Part shown: piece after piece, positions 53,555-62,119 of the stretch | Position numbering within the stretch: position 1 is the first letter of the stretch | How the letters are laid out: each line of letters opens with the position of its first letter | Assembly: GCA_041686955.1 (NCBI GenBank) | Contig: JAWLCV010000015.1 | Coordinates: forward strand, 1-64,000 | Direction of reading: 5' to 3' | DNA length: 64,000 nucleotides | From: UBA7803 sp041686955 | GTDB lineage: Bacteria; Pseudomonadota; Gammaproteobacteria; Pseudomonadales; Azotimanducaceae | Translations under genes and position numbers: made by a program | The notes under the pieces: model-generated | What the model was told of the DNA's origin: nothing | Seen by the model: the letters and a program-made list of their open reading frames with translations, nothing else | The model's database searches: none

Positions 53555-54043
53555 GTTGGTTTCAGGCGCCGTTGCCGACGGATTCAGTCGCGAAGCCGCC
53601 CTGGCGTAGGCGCCCGCTGCCGGGACGGTCTCGAACGCACGGGCGAGACCGAAGCGGGGCATGTTGTTGTACACGCATTCGAACTGGCCCGGCCGGACGA
53701 CGTACGTCTCGTGCCAGATGCCCACGTCGCCGTTCGAGGCCACGGCCTTGTTGAAGGCGGACCAGGCCGGCAGGTGGGCGGCGTCCCGGGCGGTGGCGTA
53801 AGCCTCCAGCGCCTCGAAGGATTCCCAGTACTGCACCATGATCGTGGTGCGCCCGAACCAGCTTTCCACGTGAAGGAGCCCGCGATCACCCACTCGCTCG
53901 AGGTCGGCCAGCATGCCGACCATGGCGCGTGCGACAGGGAGCCACTTGTGCACCTTCCACAGCTTGTTGACCCGCATGCCGATGAGAAAGACCGCGAACT
54001 GGGTTGCGGACGAGGTGCGTGCTGGCGCGGCACCACCCTCAAT
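53552..54043 (-). CDS. DUF4188 family protein with abnormal 5' end
   Basis: A protein of about 163 residues with the DUF4188 core: FAVFLIGMRVNKLWKVHKWL, MVGMLADLERVGDRGLL, TIMVQYWESFEALEAYATA and the C-terminal IWHETYVVRPGQFECVYNNM. The family usually starts about 20 residues before FLIGM. Here no ATG, GTG or TTG exists at that place. The nearest possibility is an ATT at 54043, overlapping the ATP-grasp stop codon; an open frame extends to 54184 inside that gene but without family sequence. Either a rare start codon is used or the 5' end was cut when the ATP-grasp gene arrived. Function unknown; some members are monooxygenase-like. Confidence 0.7.
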   Translation of the reverse strand: MEGGAAPARTSSATQFAVFLIGMRVNKLWKVHKWLPVARAMVGMLADLERVGDRGLLHVESWFGRTTIMVQYWESFEALEAYATARDAAHLPAWSAFNKAVASNGDVGIWHETYVVRPGQFECVYNNMPRFGLARAFETVPAAGAYARAASRLNPSATAPETN

Positions 54044-55202
54044 GAGAATTCTTTTCGAGTCTCGACTTGGCCATGCGCCACGACCATTTGACGGATCGTG
54101 CGGCCATCCGAGCAGATAGACGCCAATCGTCGAAACCAAAGTCGCGGTGAACGTTCGGCGAGAAGAAGTCGGCAAGCTCGCCAAACGCGTGTTTCGGCTG
54201 TGTCACGGAGCAAAACAAGTCACGCGGGAGGAACCAGCAATACCTGACTCCGGGCCTGGGTTTGACCATAGCGCCGATGTCCTGGCGATGAGTCAACGCG
54301 CACAGCAGCTCGATCTGATCTGCGCCCGCCGCGCGCGTGATGTCGATGGATGCGGAGACGCGAGGATCCATCTCGATGAACCTGTAGTCGTTGAGCTCAT
54401 CGTCGGCCTTGAAGTCGAACTTGATCAGGCCGTGCCAATCGAGAGATCTGCCGAATGCGATTGCGTAATCCGTCAGCGCCGGATCATCGACCGTGATGGC
54501 GGCGCTGGTCACCCCACCCCAAGCCGGGTACTCACGCAGCTTCCTGTGGCAGCAAACGGACACCGGTTTGCCTTCGAAAAACAGCGCATGAACGACGTAG
54601 CCGGCACCGCTGACGAACTCCTGAATCATAGGGAGGCAGGCGGCGCCATTTTCCAGTTCCTTGACCGCATTGAACATCGGCAACAATTCGTCCGAGTGTG
54701 CCGCCAGGCGCACGTGCGACGATGCCGTCCCGCGCTCACCCTTGACCACGACGGGATACGCCAGCGTGCGCATCATGTCCTCGACCTCCTCCACGGTCGC
54801 AGGAATCACGGTGCGAGGAATGGGCAAACCGATCGCCTCTGCATGCCTGTAGGCAGCGGCCTTGCTGAAAGCTACGTCGAAGACCCTCGGGCCCGGTATG
54901 AAGCAATCGACCTGTTGCGAGACTCGCTCGTAGTTCCTATAGATGTATTCCGCCTGAATGTCGCTACAGAACAACAGCAGCTCGAAATTGTGCCTCGTAA
55001 GCAAGTCGACCAATGCGGCGATCATCGCTTGTTCTTCTCGAAAGTCGTCGGCCGCGATGGGATGGGCTGCCGCGCAATACTTCGAGTCGAACCATAAAGA
55101 GCGATCTGCAGACATCATGTGGACCACGTGGCCCTTGCGGCTCAACGAACGCATCGCGTGGTAGGCGCCGGAGTTCCCGGAATCGAGAATCAGAACGCGC
55201 AT
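54039..55202 (-). CDS. ATP-grasp family ligase-like protein
   Basis: A 387-residue protein with an AGGAGAG ribosome-binding site. The N-terminus is a Rossmann-like pre-ATP-grasp domain (MRVLILDSGNSGAYHAMRSL). The ATP-grasp fold follows: YPVVVKGERGTASSHVRLAA for nucleotide binding, IQEFVSGAGYVVHALFFEG, and the Mg-binding segment FKADDELNDYRFIEMDPRVS. The C-terminal about 90 residues are variable. It resembles carbamoyl-phosphate-synthase-like ligases that join an acid to an amine or amino acid; substrates are unknown. Base composition is less GC-rich than its neighbours and codon choice is more mixed, suggesting transfer. No biosynthetic partner genes are adjacent. Confidence 0.82.
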   Translation of the reverse strand: MRVLILDSGNSGAYHAMRSLSRKGHVVHMMSADRSLWFDSKYCAAAHPIAADDFREEQAMIAALVDLLTRHNFELLLFCSDIQAEYIYRNYERVSQQVDCFIPGPRVFDVAFSKAAAYRHAEAIGLPIPRTVIPATVEEVEDMMRTLAYPVVVKGERGTASSHVRLAAHSDELLPMFNAVKELENGAACLPMIQEFVSGAGYVVHALFFEGKPVSVCCHRKLREYPAWGGVTSAAITVDDPALTDYAIAFGRSLDWHGLIKFDFKADDELNDYRFIEMDPRVSASIDITRAAGADQIELLCALTHRQDIGAMVKPRPGVRYCWFLPRDLFCSVTQPKHAFGELADFFSPNVHRDFGFDDWRLSARMAARSVKWSWRMAKSRLEKNSH

Positions 55203-55586
55203 TCGATCTCTCCTAGGCCGACCGGCGGACCTGGCTTGTCATGCAAACACGCGGCCGGTTGTCCGTTCCGGCCAACGTGAACCGCATTTGCGCAGCCTCT
55301 CGAACGGTTCTAGAGCTTAACCCCAAGGAGCCCACCATGTCTGATCCCGGCCGCTCTAGACTTCATAGGCGTCGCCTCCCGTTTCAGCCAGCAAGACGGT
55401 CCGGAGCGCTTCGGGCTACCGGCCCTCGGCTTCGTGGCCGTCGCGCGCGCGACGCGTGGGCCGGGCCGGACTGCATCCGCCGCATCGTCATGCGCGACCC
55501 TCAATAACCGTCACTTTTGACTTTTTTCAGCCGGACACCTAGCATGCGGCCAAGGGAGAGATCGCCGCTATGCGGGGCGCGGATCC
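55203..55586. other. 384-base stretch without a convincing gene
   Basis: This interval lies upstream of both the ATP-grasp gene and the LuxR solo. It holds AAGGAG followed by an ATG at 55337 (small frame to 55507) and a T-rich run TTTTGACTTTTTT around 55516 that could be promoter material for the LuxR gene. Nothing else is supported. Confidence 0.5.
55337..55507 (+). CDS. Doubtful small Arg-rich open frame (56 aa)
   Basis: AAGGAG stands six bases before the ATG, which is a good translation signal. The product (MSDPGRSRLHRRRLPFQPAR...) is very Arg/Pro-rich and reads like a shadow frame. Another frame of the same bases (LDFIGVASRFSQQDGPERFG...) looks more protein-like but lacks a start, so a frameshifted remnant is possible. 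Very low confidence. Confidence 0.2.
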   Translation: MSDPGRSRLHRRRLPFQPARRSGALRATGPRLRGRRARDAWAGPDCIRRIVMRDPQ

Positions 55587-55590
55587 ATGA
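55570..55590 (+). other. Possible six-codon leader overlapping the LuxR start
   Basis: ATG CGG GGC GCG GAT CCA TGA follows AAGGGAGAG at seven bases, and its stop overlaps the LuxR start codon (ATGA). The ribosome-binding site thus fits this mini-frame better than the LuxR gene, suggesting reinitiation coupling. It may equally be a chance arrangement. Confidence 0.3.
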
Positions 55591-56420
55591 AGCCACCGGT
55601 CTGCAGACTCGACGACACGTACCAGCACCTGCGCGAAAGTACCGACCTGATCGCCGCGGCAGCCTGTCTGAAGGACATCGGTCGCGCCATCGGCATGCCT
55701 CACCCGGCGGTGATCGACGACTACTCGTCGAATCGGCTCCTCACCGTCGAGGACGGCCGCGCACTGACCAGCGTGCTCGGATGGGATACGAGCTTCGTCG
55801 AGCAGTGGCTCGAGCAGCGACTGCATCTCGTGAGCCCGATCGCCGCAGTGTGCCGCATGTCGACCCGTCCGTTCTGCTGGGACGCGCGGACGGTGGCCGA
55901 CGCGGTCATCGAGGGGCGCGGCGGTACTCAGATCGACTGGCCCCTCACTCCGGAAAACGGGTTCTATGGCGGCATCACCATCCCCATCCACATGCCTCGT
56001 GAACGCACCGGGTCGGTCTCGTGGTACTCGCGAGAACCGACGACGAACCTGGCGGCGGTGCTCCGCGAGCACGGAGACCTGCTGCGCCTGGCCGGCCTGC
56101 ACTTTCTCGACCTAGTCTACTCCGCTCGAATCGAAGCCGGGCCGGACGCGCCTCCGTCGCCCCAGCTCAGCGAGCGCGAGCTCGAGTGCCTCTCCTGGGC
56201 CGCCCTCGGTCGCACCGATACCCAGATCGGCGCCTTGATTCATCGCGCGCCGACCACGGCGCGGTTCCACATCGACAACGCGGTGCGCAAGCTGAACGCG
56301 CGCAACCGCACCCAGGCCGTGGCAATCGCCGCCCAGCAGGGGTTGATTCACCCGCTACCCGCCAGGCCGGGGGCCCCGGACACCATGCCCGCTGAAAACC
56401 TTCTGCAGCACCGGCGCTGA
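55587..56420 (+). CDS. LuxR-family solo regulator with autoinducer-binding-like domain
   Basis: A 277-residue regulator. Residues about 15-190 resemble the autoinducer-binding fold (WPLTPENGFYGGITIPIHMP). The C-terminal helix-turn-helix is clear (LSERELECLSWAALGRTDTQ, IGALIHRAPTTARFHIDNAV). In the ligand pocket the position normally DPV is SPI (HLVSPIAAV), so the invariant Asp that binds acyl-homoserine lactone is missing. There is no luxI gene in the window. It probably senses a different molecule, perhaps a substrate of the adjacent TonB-receptor cluster, which starts 83 bases downstream on the same strand. Confidence 0.85.
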   Translation: MKPPVCRLDDTYQHLRESTDLIAAAACLKDIGRAIGMPHPAVIDDYSSNRLLTVEDGRALTSVLGWDTSFVEQWLEQRLHLVSPIAAVCRMSTRPFCWDARTVADAVIEGRGGTQIDWPLTPENGFYGGITIPIHMPRERTGSVSWYSREPTTNLAAVLREHGDLLRLAGLHFLDLVYSARIEAGPDAPPSPQLSERELECLSWAALGRTDTQIGALIHRAPTTARFHIDNAVRKLNARNRTQAVAIAAQQGLIHPLPARPGAPDTMPAENLLQHRR

Positions 56421-56502
56421 CAAACTGACGAAAACGACAGTTACCGCGAGGCCCTGCTGCGCACAGAATCGACCGAACGTCTGTTTCTCTGGGGAGAGAT
56501 TC

Positions 56503-59031
56503 ATGTCGCACCAGGTATCGAGCTCCATACTCGTCGCCGTGCTGGCAGCAGCGCTCGCCGTCACGCCTGCTTCGAACGCTCGTGCCTCGGACGCCGACGC
56601 GCGTCTCATGCTGGAAGAAATCGTCGTGACTGCGCGCAAACGCGAAGAGTCGCTGCAGGAAACGCCGATCGCCGTCACAGCCTTCACCGCCGAGCAGATC
56701 GATCAGGTATTCGGCGAGCACATCACGGAGTTCTCGAAGTACACGCCGAACGTGGTGCTGGCCCGTCAGCCGTACGCCGGCAACGCGCTGCTCGGCGGTA
56801 TGCGTGGCATCGTGTTCGGCGACCTCGAGAAGAGCTTCGACCCCGCTGTGGGCGTGGTGGTCGACGGCGTGCCCCTGGTCACCAACACGAGCGCGCTCAT
56901 CGACACCTTCGACCTCGAAGCCATCGAGATTCTGCGCGGCCCCCAGGGCACGCTGTTCGGCCGGAACACCATCGCCGGGGTGGTCAACGTGCGGCGCTCG
57001 CGGCCCACCAAGGAATTCGGGGTCAAGGCGCAGGCACGATACGGCTCGAACAACGAGCAGAAGTACAAGGCCATTCTCAATCTCGGCAACGGCGAAACCT
57101 TCGGCATCAAGCTCGGTGCGTTCGTCGACAAGGGCGACGGCATCACCAAGGATGCCGACTTCGATCTCGCAACGGGTGAGATCACCCCCAGAGGCCGCAC
57201 CGACGGGGAGGACACCTTCAACGGCATCGTCAGCCTGCTGTGGGACCCCAACGACCGCTTCAGCGCCCAGTTCACCTTCGACTACACGGACGACGAGTCG
57301 GTGCTGTCGACGCCCACGAACCTGACGGTTCCGAATCTGGACATGGCGACGTGGGATGCGATAACGGGGCAGCTGTTCGCCGATCTCGGCGGCGGTGTGC
57401 CGCCGGGTGCCGCCATCGGCACCGCCATTGGAACCACGTTTGCGCTGGGCGGCAATTTCTGTGATCTGCACGGAACCACCTTGGCGCCGCTCAACGGCTG
57501 GGTGCGCGACATCGCGTGCGCCTCGCAGGGATACCTGCGCGGCGAGGAAAACGGCTTCAAGTACTCGGTTACCGCCCAACCGTTCATCAACGAGATCGAG
57601 CGCGAGGGCTACACCCTGGAGCTGAACTACGACCTCAATGACCAGTTGCGTCTGACCTCCATCACCGGTTACATCGAGTCGGACGAGATCCTGGACCAGG
57701 ACAACCTGGGCACTCCCATTCACATCTTCAATCCGGTTAGACCCCAGGACTACGAGCAGCTCTCCACCGAGCTGCGCCTGTCGTCCAACTACGAGGGGCC
57801 GTTGAACTTCCAGGCGGGCATCTACTACGTCGAGTCGGAGTACGAGATCACCCAGTCGATCTTCACCTTCGGCGGCCGCCAGCAGGGCCTGCCACCCTCC
57901 CCGGACGGTGATGCCGGACAGAAGTCCACCTCGTACGCCTTCTTCGGCGAGGCCTACTACGACCTGACGGACAAGGCCCGTCTGACCCTCGGCGCGCGCT
58001 GGACGCGGGATGAGAAGAAATTCTGGATCTATCAGCGGTCATCGGGTGACGCCAGCGGTCTTCTGCCACCCACCGTGTGGGCCTGCGGGGATCTGTCGGC
58101 CACCCAGCAGGCCACCGCCGATGCCGTCGCCGCGGACTGGATCGCAGCAGCCCCCGACCCCGCCACGGCCGCCGCCCGCAGCTCAGCCCTGGTGTGCAAC
58201 GACGACGACGGCAAGGACGACTGGGGCGAGTTCACCCCCCGGCTCGCGCTCGACTACCGCTTCAACGACGAGTTGATGGTGTACGCGTCGTACGCGCGCG
58301 GTTTCCGATCCGGTGGCTGGAACGGACGCGCCACCACGCCCGGTTCCATCGGGCCGTACGACCCCGAAACCGTCGACAGTTACGAGATCGGCCTGCGCTC
58401 CGAGCTGTTCAATCGCTCGCTGAGGCTGAACATCACCGGCTATCTGTCCGACTACAAGGACAAGCACGAGAGCGAGATCTACCAGTTCGGCTTCGCCACC
58501 GAGACCATCGTCAACAACGCTGCCGAGGCGGAAATCAAGGGTTTCGAGGTCGAAGCGCAGTGGATTCCCACCGACCGGGTTCAGGCACGCCTAGCTCTGG
58601 GTCACACCAAGGGCGAGTACGAGGAGTTCCTGGCCAACAACCGTTTCACCGGCGTGCGCGAAGACATCTCCGACGTCTTCGAGTTCGGCTTCGCTCCCGA
58701 GTGGAACGTAAACATCGGCGTCGACTACTTCCAGCCCCTCGGGGACTACGGCAGAGCAATCCTGCGCGCCAATTACGCCTGGGCGGACGAAACGGTCGGC
58801 AACTTCGGCCAGCCGGACCCGGCCGGCCTCGGGCGCAATTTGTTCAGCGATCGCGGCGAGTGGGATTTCTCCGCGATCTGGCAGAACCCGTGGGTCGACG
58901 CGGCCGTCTACGTGAAGGACGCCTTTCACAAGGACAACTACCTGGCCACCTCCGTGGACGTGGGAGTCTTCTGGTTCGGTGCCGTCGCGCCCGGGCGTAC
59001 CTGGGGTATCGAGCTGAGCAAGTCCTGGTAG
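56503..59031 (+). CDS. TonB-dependent outer-membrane receptor
   Basis: An 842-residue receptor, ATG preceded by GGGGAGAG. Signal peptide (ILVAVLAAALAVTPASNARA), TonB-box region EEIVVTARKREESLQETPIA, plug (RGPQGTLFGRNTIAGVVNVR) and a long barrel ending PGRTWGIELSKSW. It belongs to the same broad type as the receptor at 29827 but is clearly a different protein. It lies just after the LuxR solo and faces the dioxygenase/LLM unit, so it may import their substrate. Confidence 0.93.
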   Translation: MSHQVSSSILVAVLAAALAVTPASNARASDADARLMLEEIVVTARKREESLQETPIAVTAFTAEQIDQVFGEHITEFSKYTPNVVLARQPYAGNALLGGMRGIVFGDLEKSFDPAVGVVVDGVPLVTNTSALIDTFDLEAIEILRGPQGTLFGRNTIAGVVNVRRSRPTKEFGVKAQARYGSNNEQKYKAILNLGNGETFGIKLGAFVDKGDGITKDADFDLATGEITPRGRTDGEDTFNGIVSLLWDPNDRFSAQFTFDYTDDESVLSTPTNLTVPNLDMATWDAITGQLFADLGGGVPPGAAIGTAIGTTFALGGNFCDLHGTTLAPLNGWVRDIACASQGYLRGEENGFKYSVTAQPFINEIEREGYTLELNYDLNDQLRLTSITGYIESDEILDQDNLGTPIHIFNPVRPQDYEQLSTELRLSSNYEGPLNFQAGIYYVESEYEITQSIFTFGGRQQGLPPSPDGDAGQKSTSYAFFGEAYYDLTDKARLTLGARWTRDEKKFWIYQRSSGDASGLLPPTVWACGDLSATQQATADAVAADWIAAAPDPATAAARSSALVCNDDDGKDDWGEFTPRLALDYRFNDELMVYASYARGFRSGGWNGRATTPGSIGPYDPETVDSYEIGLRSELFNRSLRLNITGYLSDYKDKHESEIYQFGFATETIVNNAAEAEIKGFEVEAQWIPTDRVQARLALGHTKGEYEEFLANNRFTGVREDISDVFEFGFAPEWNVNIGVDYFQPLGDYGRAILRANYAWADETVGNFGQPDPAGLGRNLFSDRGEWDFSAIWQNPWVDAAVYVKDAFHKDNYLATSVDVGVFWFGAVAPGRTWGIELSKSW

Positions 59032-59053
59032 TGGCCGCGGATGTCGATGACGG

Positions 59054-59926
59054 TCAGCCGCGAGCCGGTCGAACCACCCGTTCACCGAACTCGCGCAGGC
59101 GATCGAGCCCGCCGGGTCCGGCGAAGAAGAAGGCCGGCACCATGGCGCGGTCGACACCGAGCGCCGCCAGCTCGGCCGCCCCGGCCACCGGATCGGCCAT
59201 CTGCTGACCGAACATGGCATTGATCTCGATGCTCGCGGGGTCGCGGCCCGCGGCCTCGGCCGCCTGACGCAGGCGCGTGATCAACCCGCCGAGCCTCTCT
59301 ACGTCGCCTTCTCCCGGAAAGTAGCCGTCGGCGAGCCGCACGGCACGCCGGATCGCCGCGTCGGTGTCACCGCCCACCAGTATCGGAATCGAGCCGTTTA
59401 CCGGCCGGGGGCTGCAGGTGACCGACTCGAAGTCGACGAACTCACCGTGAAACGAGGCGTGGGGCCCCTGCCAGAGGGCGCGCATGGCGGCGACGTATTC
59501 GTCGTTGCGCGCCCCGCGCCGTTCCCAAGGCACCCCCAGCGCGCCGAACTCTTCTTTCAGCCAGCCGACGCCGATGCCGAGCTCCACCCGCCCGCCCGAG
59601 AGACGATCGAGCGTCGCCAGCTCCTTGGCCAAAACCACCGGGTTGCGCTGCGGCACGATGAGTATGCAGGTACCCAACCGCAGGGTCGGCGCAGCCGCAG
59701 CGGCGAACGCGAGCCAGATCAGGGGGTCGGGAATTGGCGTGTCGGGCTCCGCGGGAATCTTGCCGTCCGCGGTATAGGGGTACTTCGACTCGATGCGGGT
59801 GGGCAGAATGACGTGCTCGCCCCCCCACAACGACTCGAACCCGGCTGCTTCCGCGGTGCGACAGATCTCCATCGCGTCTGCGCCCTCGATGCCGACGCTG
59901 CTGGCGAATGCCAATCCGAATCTCAC
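59054..59926 (-). CDS. LLM-class (luciferase-like) flavin/F420-dependent oxidoreductase
   Basis: A 290-residue TIM-barrel oxidoreductase. Landmarks: RFGLAFASSVGIEGADAMEI, AAGFESLWGGEHVILP, TLRLGTCILIVPQRNPVVLA, GGRVELGIGVGWLKEEF and a coenzyme-binding segment IPILVGGDTDAAIRRAVRLA. This matches the F420-type branch of the family. It is 34 bases downstream of the carotenoid-oxygenase-like gene and probably co-transcribed with it. Substrate unknown; oxidation of an aldehyde or alcohol released by the dioxygenase is a reasonable guess. Confidence 0.87.
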   Translation of the reverse strand: MRFGLAFASSVGIEGADAMEICRTAEAAGFESLWGGEHVILPTRIESKYPYTADGKIPAEPDTPIPDPLIWLAFAAAAAPTLRLGTCILIVPQRNPVVLAKELATLDRLSGGRVELGIGVGWLKEEFGALGVPWERRGARNDEYVAAMRALWQGPHASFHGEFVDFESVTCSPRPVNGSIPILVGGDTDAAIRRAVRLADGYFPGEGDVERLGGLITRLRQAAEAAGRDPASIEINAMFGQQMADPVAGAAELAALGVDRAMVPAFFFAGPGGLDRLREFGERVVRPARG

Positions 59927-59960
59927 CCGTCCATCCTCCGCTTAGGGCCTGCGCCCGGTA

Positions 59961-61325
59961 TCAGTCGGCCACCGTCGCCGGAATCCAGCTGCCGTGGAAG
60001 CCCGACGGTACCCGGGGCAGCTCGACGCTGGCCACCGGCGTGTCGTCCATGGTCTTCGCGTCCATCACCACGAAGCGGCTGGTGTCGGAGGCGGCGTCGT
60101 GCACGAACGTCATCAGGTAGCCGTCATCTTCGTCGCGGCCGTTCGCTGCCGGCACGAACACCGGCTCGCCCGGGGTGCAGCCCCGGCCGAAGGAAATCTC
60201 CGTGCGCGCGCCGGTCTGCCGGTCGTATTTCAGAACGGCGCCGGAAACTGCTGCCGGATCGCGCGCGAACGCTTCGGACATGGCCATCATGTAGCCGTAG
60301 CGGTGCTTCAGGCCGACCACGCTGTCGGCCACGCGGGGAAACTCGGCTGGACGGTCGTCCACCTGCTCCTCGCGCACCCGGCCGCTGGCCGTGTCGATGG
60401 TCCAACGCCACAACTCCGGGTTGGGGAAGTCCATGTCCGAGTCCCGCCAGATGTGGGAAAACCGGGCCACGTCGAGCACGATCGAGTCGCCCTCCTCGTA
60501 GGCGTTCATGGGATGAAAGACGTAGCAGGGGTCGATGTCGTACCAGCGCACGTCGGCATCGCTGCCCTCGCGCGGCATGACTCCCAGACGAGCCGGATAG
60601 CTCTCGTCCCAGCGGATCGGCATGCCCCCGCTCATCGCGAGCTCCAGATTGAAAACTGCAGGCAAGTCCATGAAAATAATGAAATTTCTGGTGACATTGA
60701 AGTCGTGCATCATGGTCGGCCCGCCGACGGTGATGTTCTCGGTCTGCACCAGCCGCCCGTCGGCCGAAACCCGCAGGTAACGCAGGTAAGGCTCGAACGC
60801 GGAGTAGCCGAAAGCCAGCAGCTCACCGGTGGCAGGACAGATCTTCGGGTGGGCCGTGAAAGAACCGGTCAACACCCCGTCGAAGTCCGTCGGCCCGACC
60901 GTGTCGAGATTGCCGTCGAGGACGTAGGGAACGTGCCCCTCTTCCAGGGCGAGAATCTTGCCCGCGTGCCCGACCACGTGGGTGTTGGCCTTGGACGCCT
61001 TAATGTCGAACATGACCGCTGGGTCGAGGATGTCGAGCTCCGGATTGGCGACGAACGGCGTCTTCACGTAGCGGTTGCGGTACCACTGCGCCTTGCCATC
61101 CCGCACTCGCACGCCGTGCACCATGCCATCGCCGAAGAACGGGTGCGCGCTCATGCCCGTCACCGGATTGGCGCCATTGCGCACGTAGCGGCCATCGAGC
61201 TCGGGCGGGATGGCGCCGACCACCTTCAGATCGGTGAGCGTGCGCTCATCGGTTACGGGTCGGCCGTTGCCGCGCAGGTGAACGGGCACGCTCTCGTCCA
61301 CGGCCACGATGGTGCGGGTTCCCAT
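59961..61325 (-). CDS. Carotenoid-cleavage-dioxygenase family protein (RPE65/lignostilbene oxygenase type)
   Basis: A 454-residue non-haem iron dioxygenase. The four Fe(II)-binding histidines of the seven-bladed propeller can be placed: FTAHPK near residue 155, MHDFNVT near 206, VFHPMNA near 268 and FHGSW near 446. The start region VVGAIPPELDGRYVRNGANP is characteristic. The family cleaves double bonds in carotenoids, apocarotenoids or stilbenoids. It is divergent from a tetR gene and leads a two-gene unit with the LLM oxidoreductase. The exact substrate cannot be told apart by eye. Confidence 0.92.
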   Translation of the reverse strand: MGTRTIVAVDESVPVHLRGNGRPVTDERTLTDLKVVGAIPPELDGRYVRNGANPVTGMSAHPFFGDGMVHGVRVRDGKAQWYRNRYVKTPFVANPELDILDPAVMFDIKASKANTHVVGHAGKILALEEGHVPYVLDGNLDTVGPTDFDGVLTGSFTAHPKICPATGELLAFGYSAFEPYLRYLRVSADGRLVQTENITVGGPTMMHDFNVTRNFIIFMDLPAVFNLELAMSGGMPIRWDESYPARLGVMPREGSDADVRWYDIDPCYVFHPMNAYEEGDSIVLDVARFSHIWRDSDMDFPNPELWRWTIDTASGRVREEQVDDRPAEFPRVADSVVGLKHRYGYMMAMSEAFARDPAAVSGAVLKYDRQTGARTEISFGRGCTPGEPVFVPAANGRDEDDGYLMTFVHDAASDTSRFVVMDAKTMDDTPVASVELPRVPSGFHGSWIPATVAD

Positions 61326-61407
61326 GACTCGAATCTCCCTTCCGGTGACGGTGTCGCGCTATGCTACGATCTGCCAGCGAACAAATCTACCAGGAGTACT
61401 TAAAAGC

Positions 61408-62052
61408 GTGGCACCCGCCAAACCCGAACGGCAGCACCGGCGGCAGCCCGGGCGCCCGCCCGGACGAACGGCCAGCGACGGCCTGATCGCCGACCGCGAG
61501 ACACTGCTGACCGCCGCTGAGCGGCTGATTCGGCGGAAGGGCCCGAACGTCTCCCTCGATGCCATCGCAGCCGCGGCAGGCGTCACCAAGCCCACCCTCT
61601 ATCGCGGCGTGGGTGATCGCGATGCGCTGATCTACGCGCTTGCCGAGCGGCTGACGGAGCGGATGGCGAGCGATGTCGGAGCGCGGGTCGCTCGAGCAGA
61701 CGGACCGCGTGATGGGCTGCAGCGTCTGGTCCGAGGCTATCTCGAGCACGCGGCCGCGGAGCGCAATCTGTATCTCTACGTCAGCGCCGGTGCCGGCGGT
61801 GACGATCGGCTCCGCCAGTCCCTGCTGCTGGCCGACGGCTCTGCGCGCCGCTTCGCCGAGGGCATCGCCGCGCACCGTGCGAGACGCGGTGCCGATCCCT
61901 CGGTGGCGACGGTCTGGTCCTACGGTCTGGTCGGGGCCCTGCATTACGTTACGCTGTGGTGGCTGCGCGATCCGTCCGTCGAAGCGCGCGACGTGACCAA
62001 CCAGCTCACTGCGCTGTTATGGCCGGGGCTCGATACGGAGACACCGACATGA
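61408..62052 (+). CDS. TetR-family transcriptional regulator
   Basis: A 214-residue regulator; the GTG at 61408 is used (AGGAG lies a little far upstream), as the longer frame from 61309 runs through the divergent promoter. Basic N-terminal tail (QHRRQPGRPPGR), helix-turn-helix (LLTAAERLIRRKGPNVSLDA, AAAAGVTKPTLYRGVGDRDA), then an all-helical effector domain. It is divergent from the dioxygenase gene with 82 bases between, so it probably controls that unit. No clear palindrome was found there. Confidence 0.85.
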   Translation: MAPAKPERQHRRQPGRPPGRTASDGLIADRETLLTAAERLIRRKGPNVSLDAIAAAAGVTKPTLYRGVGDRDALIYALAERLTERMASDVGARVARADGPRDGLQRLVRGYLEHAAAERNLYLYVSAGAGGDDRLRQSLLLADGSARRFAEGIAAHRARRGADPSVATVWSYGLVGALHYVTLWWLRDPSVEARDVTNQLTALLWPGLDTETPT

Positions 62053-62119
62053 GCAACATCGAAATCGATCCACACCGGAGCTGGCTCGGCCGGGACGGCG
62101 ATAGCCGCCGCCCGGGCGG

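Noticed and set aside
55587..56420. Complete quorum-sensing pair
   Set aside because: No luxI-type synthase is visible on either strand nearby, and the ligand pocket Asp is replaced.
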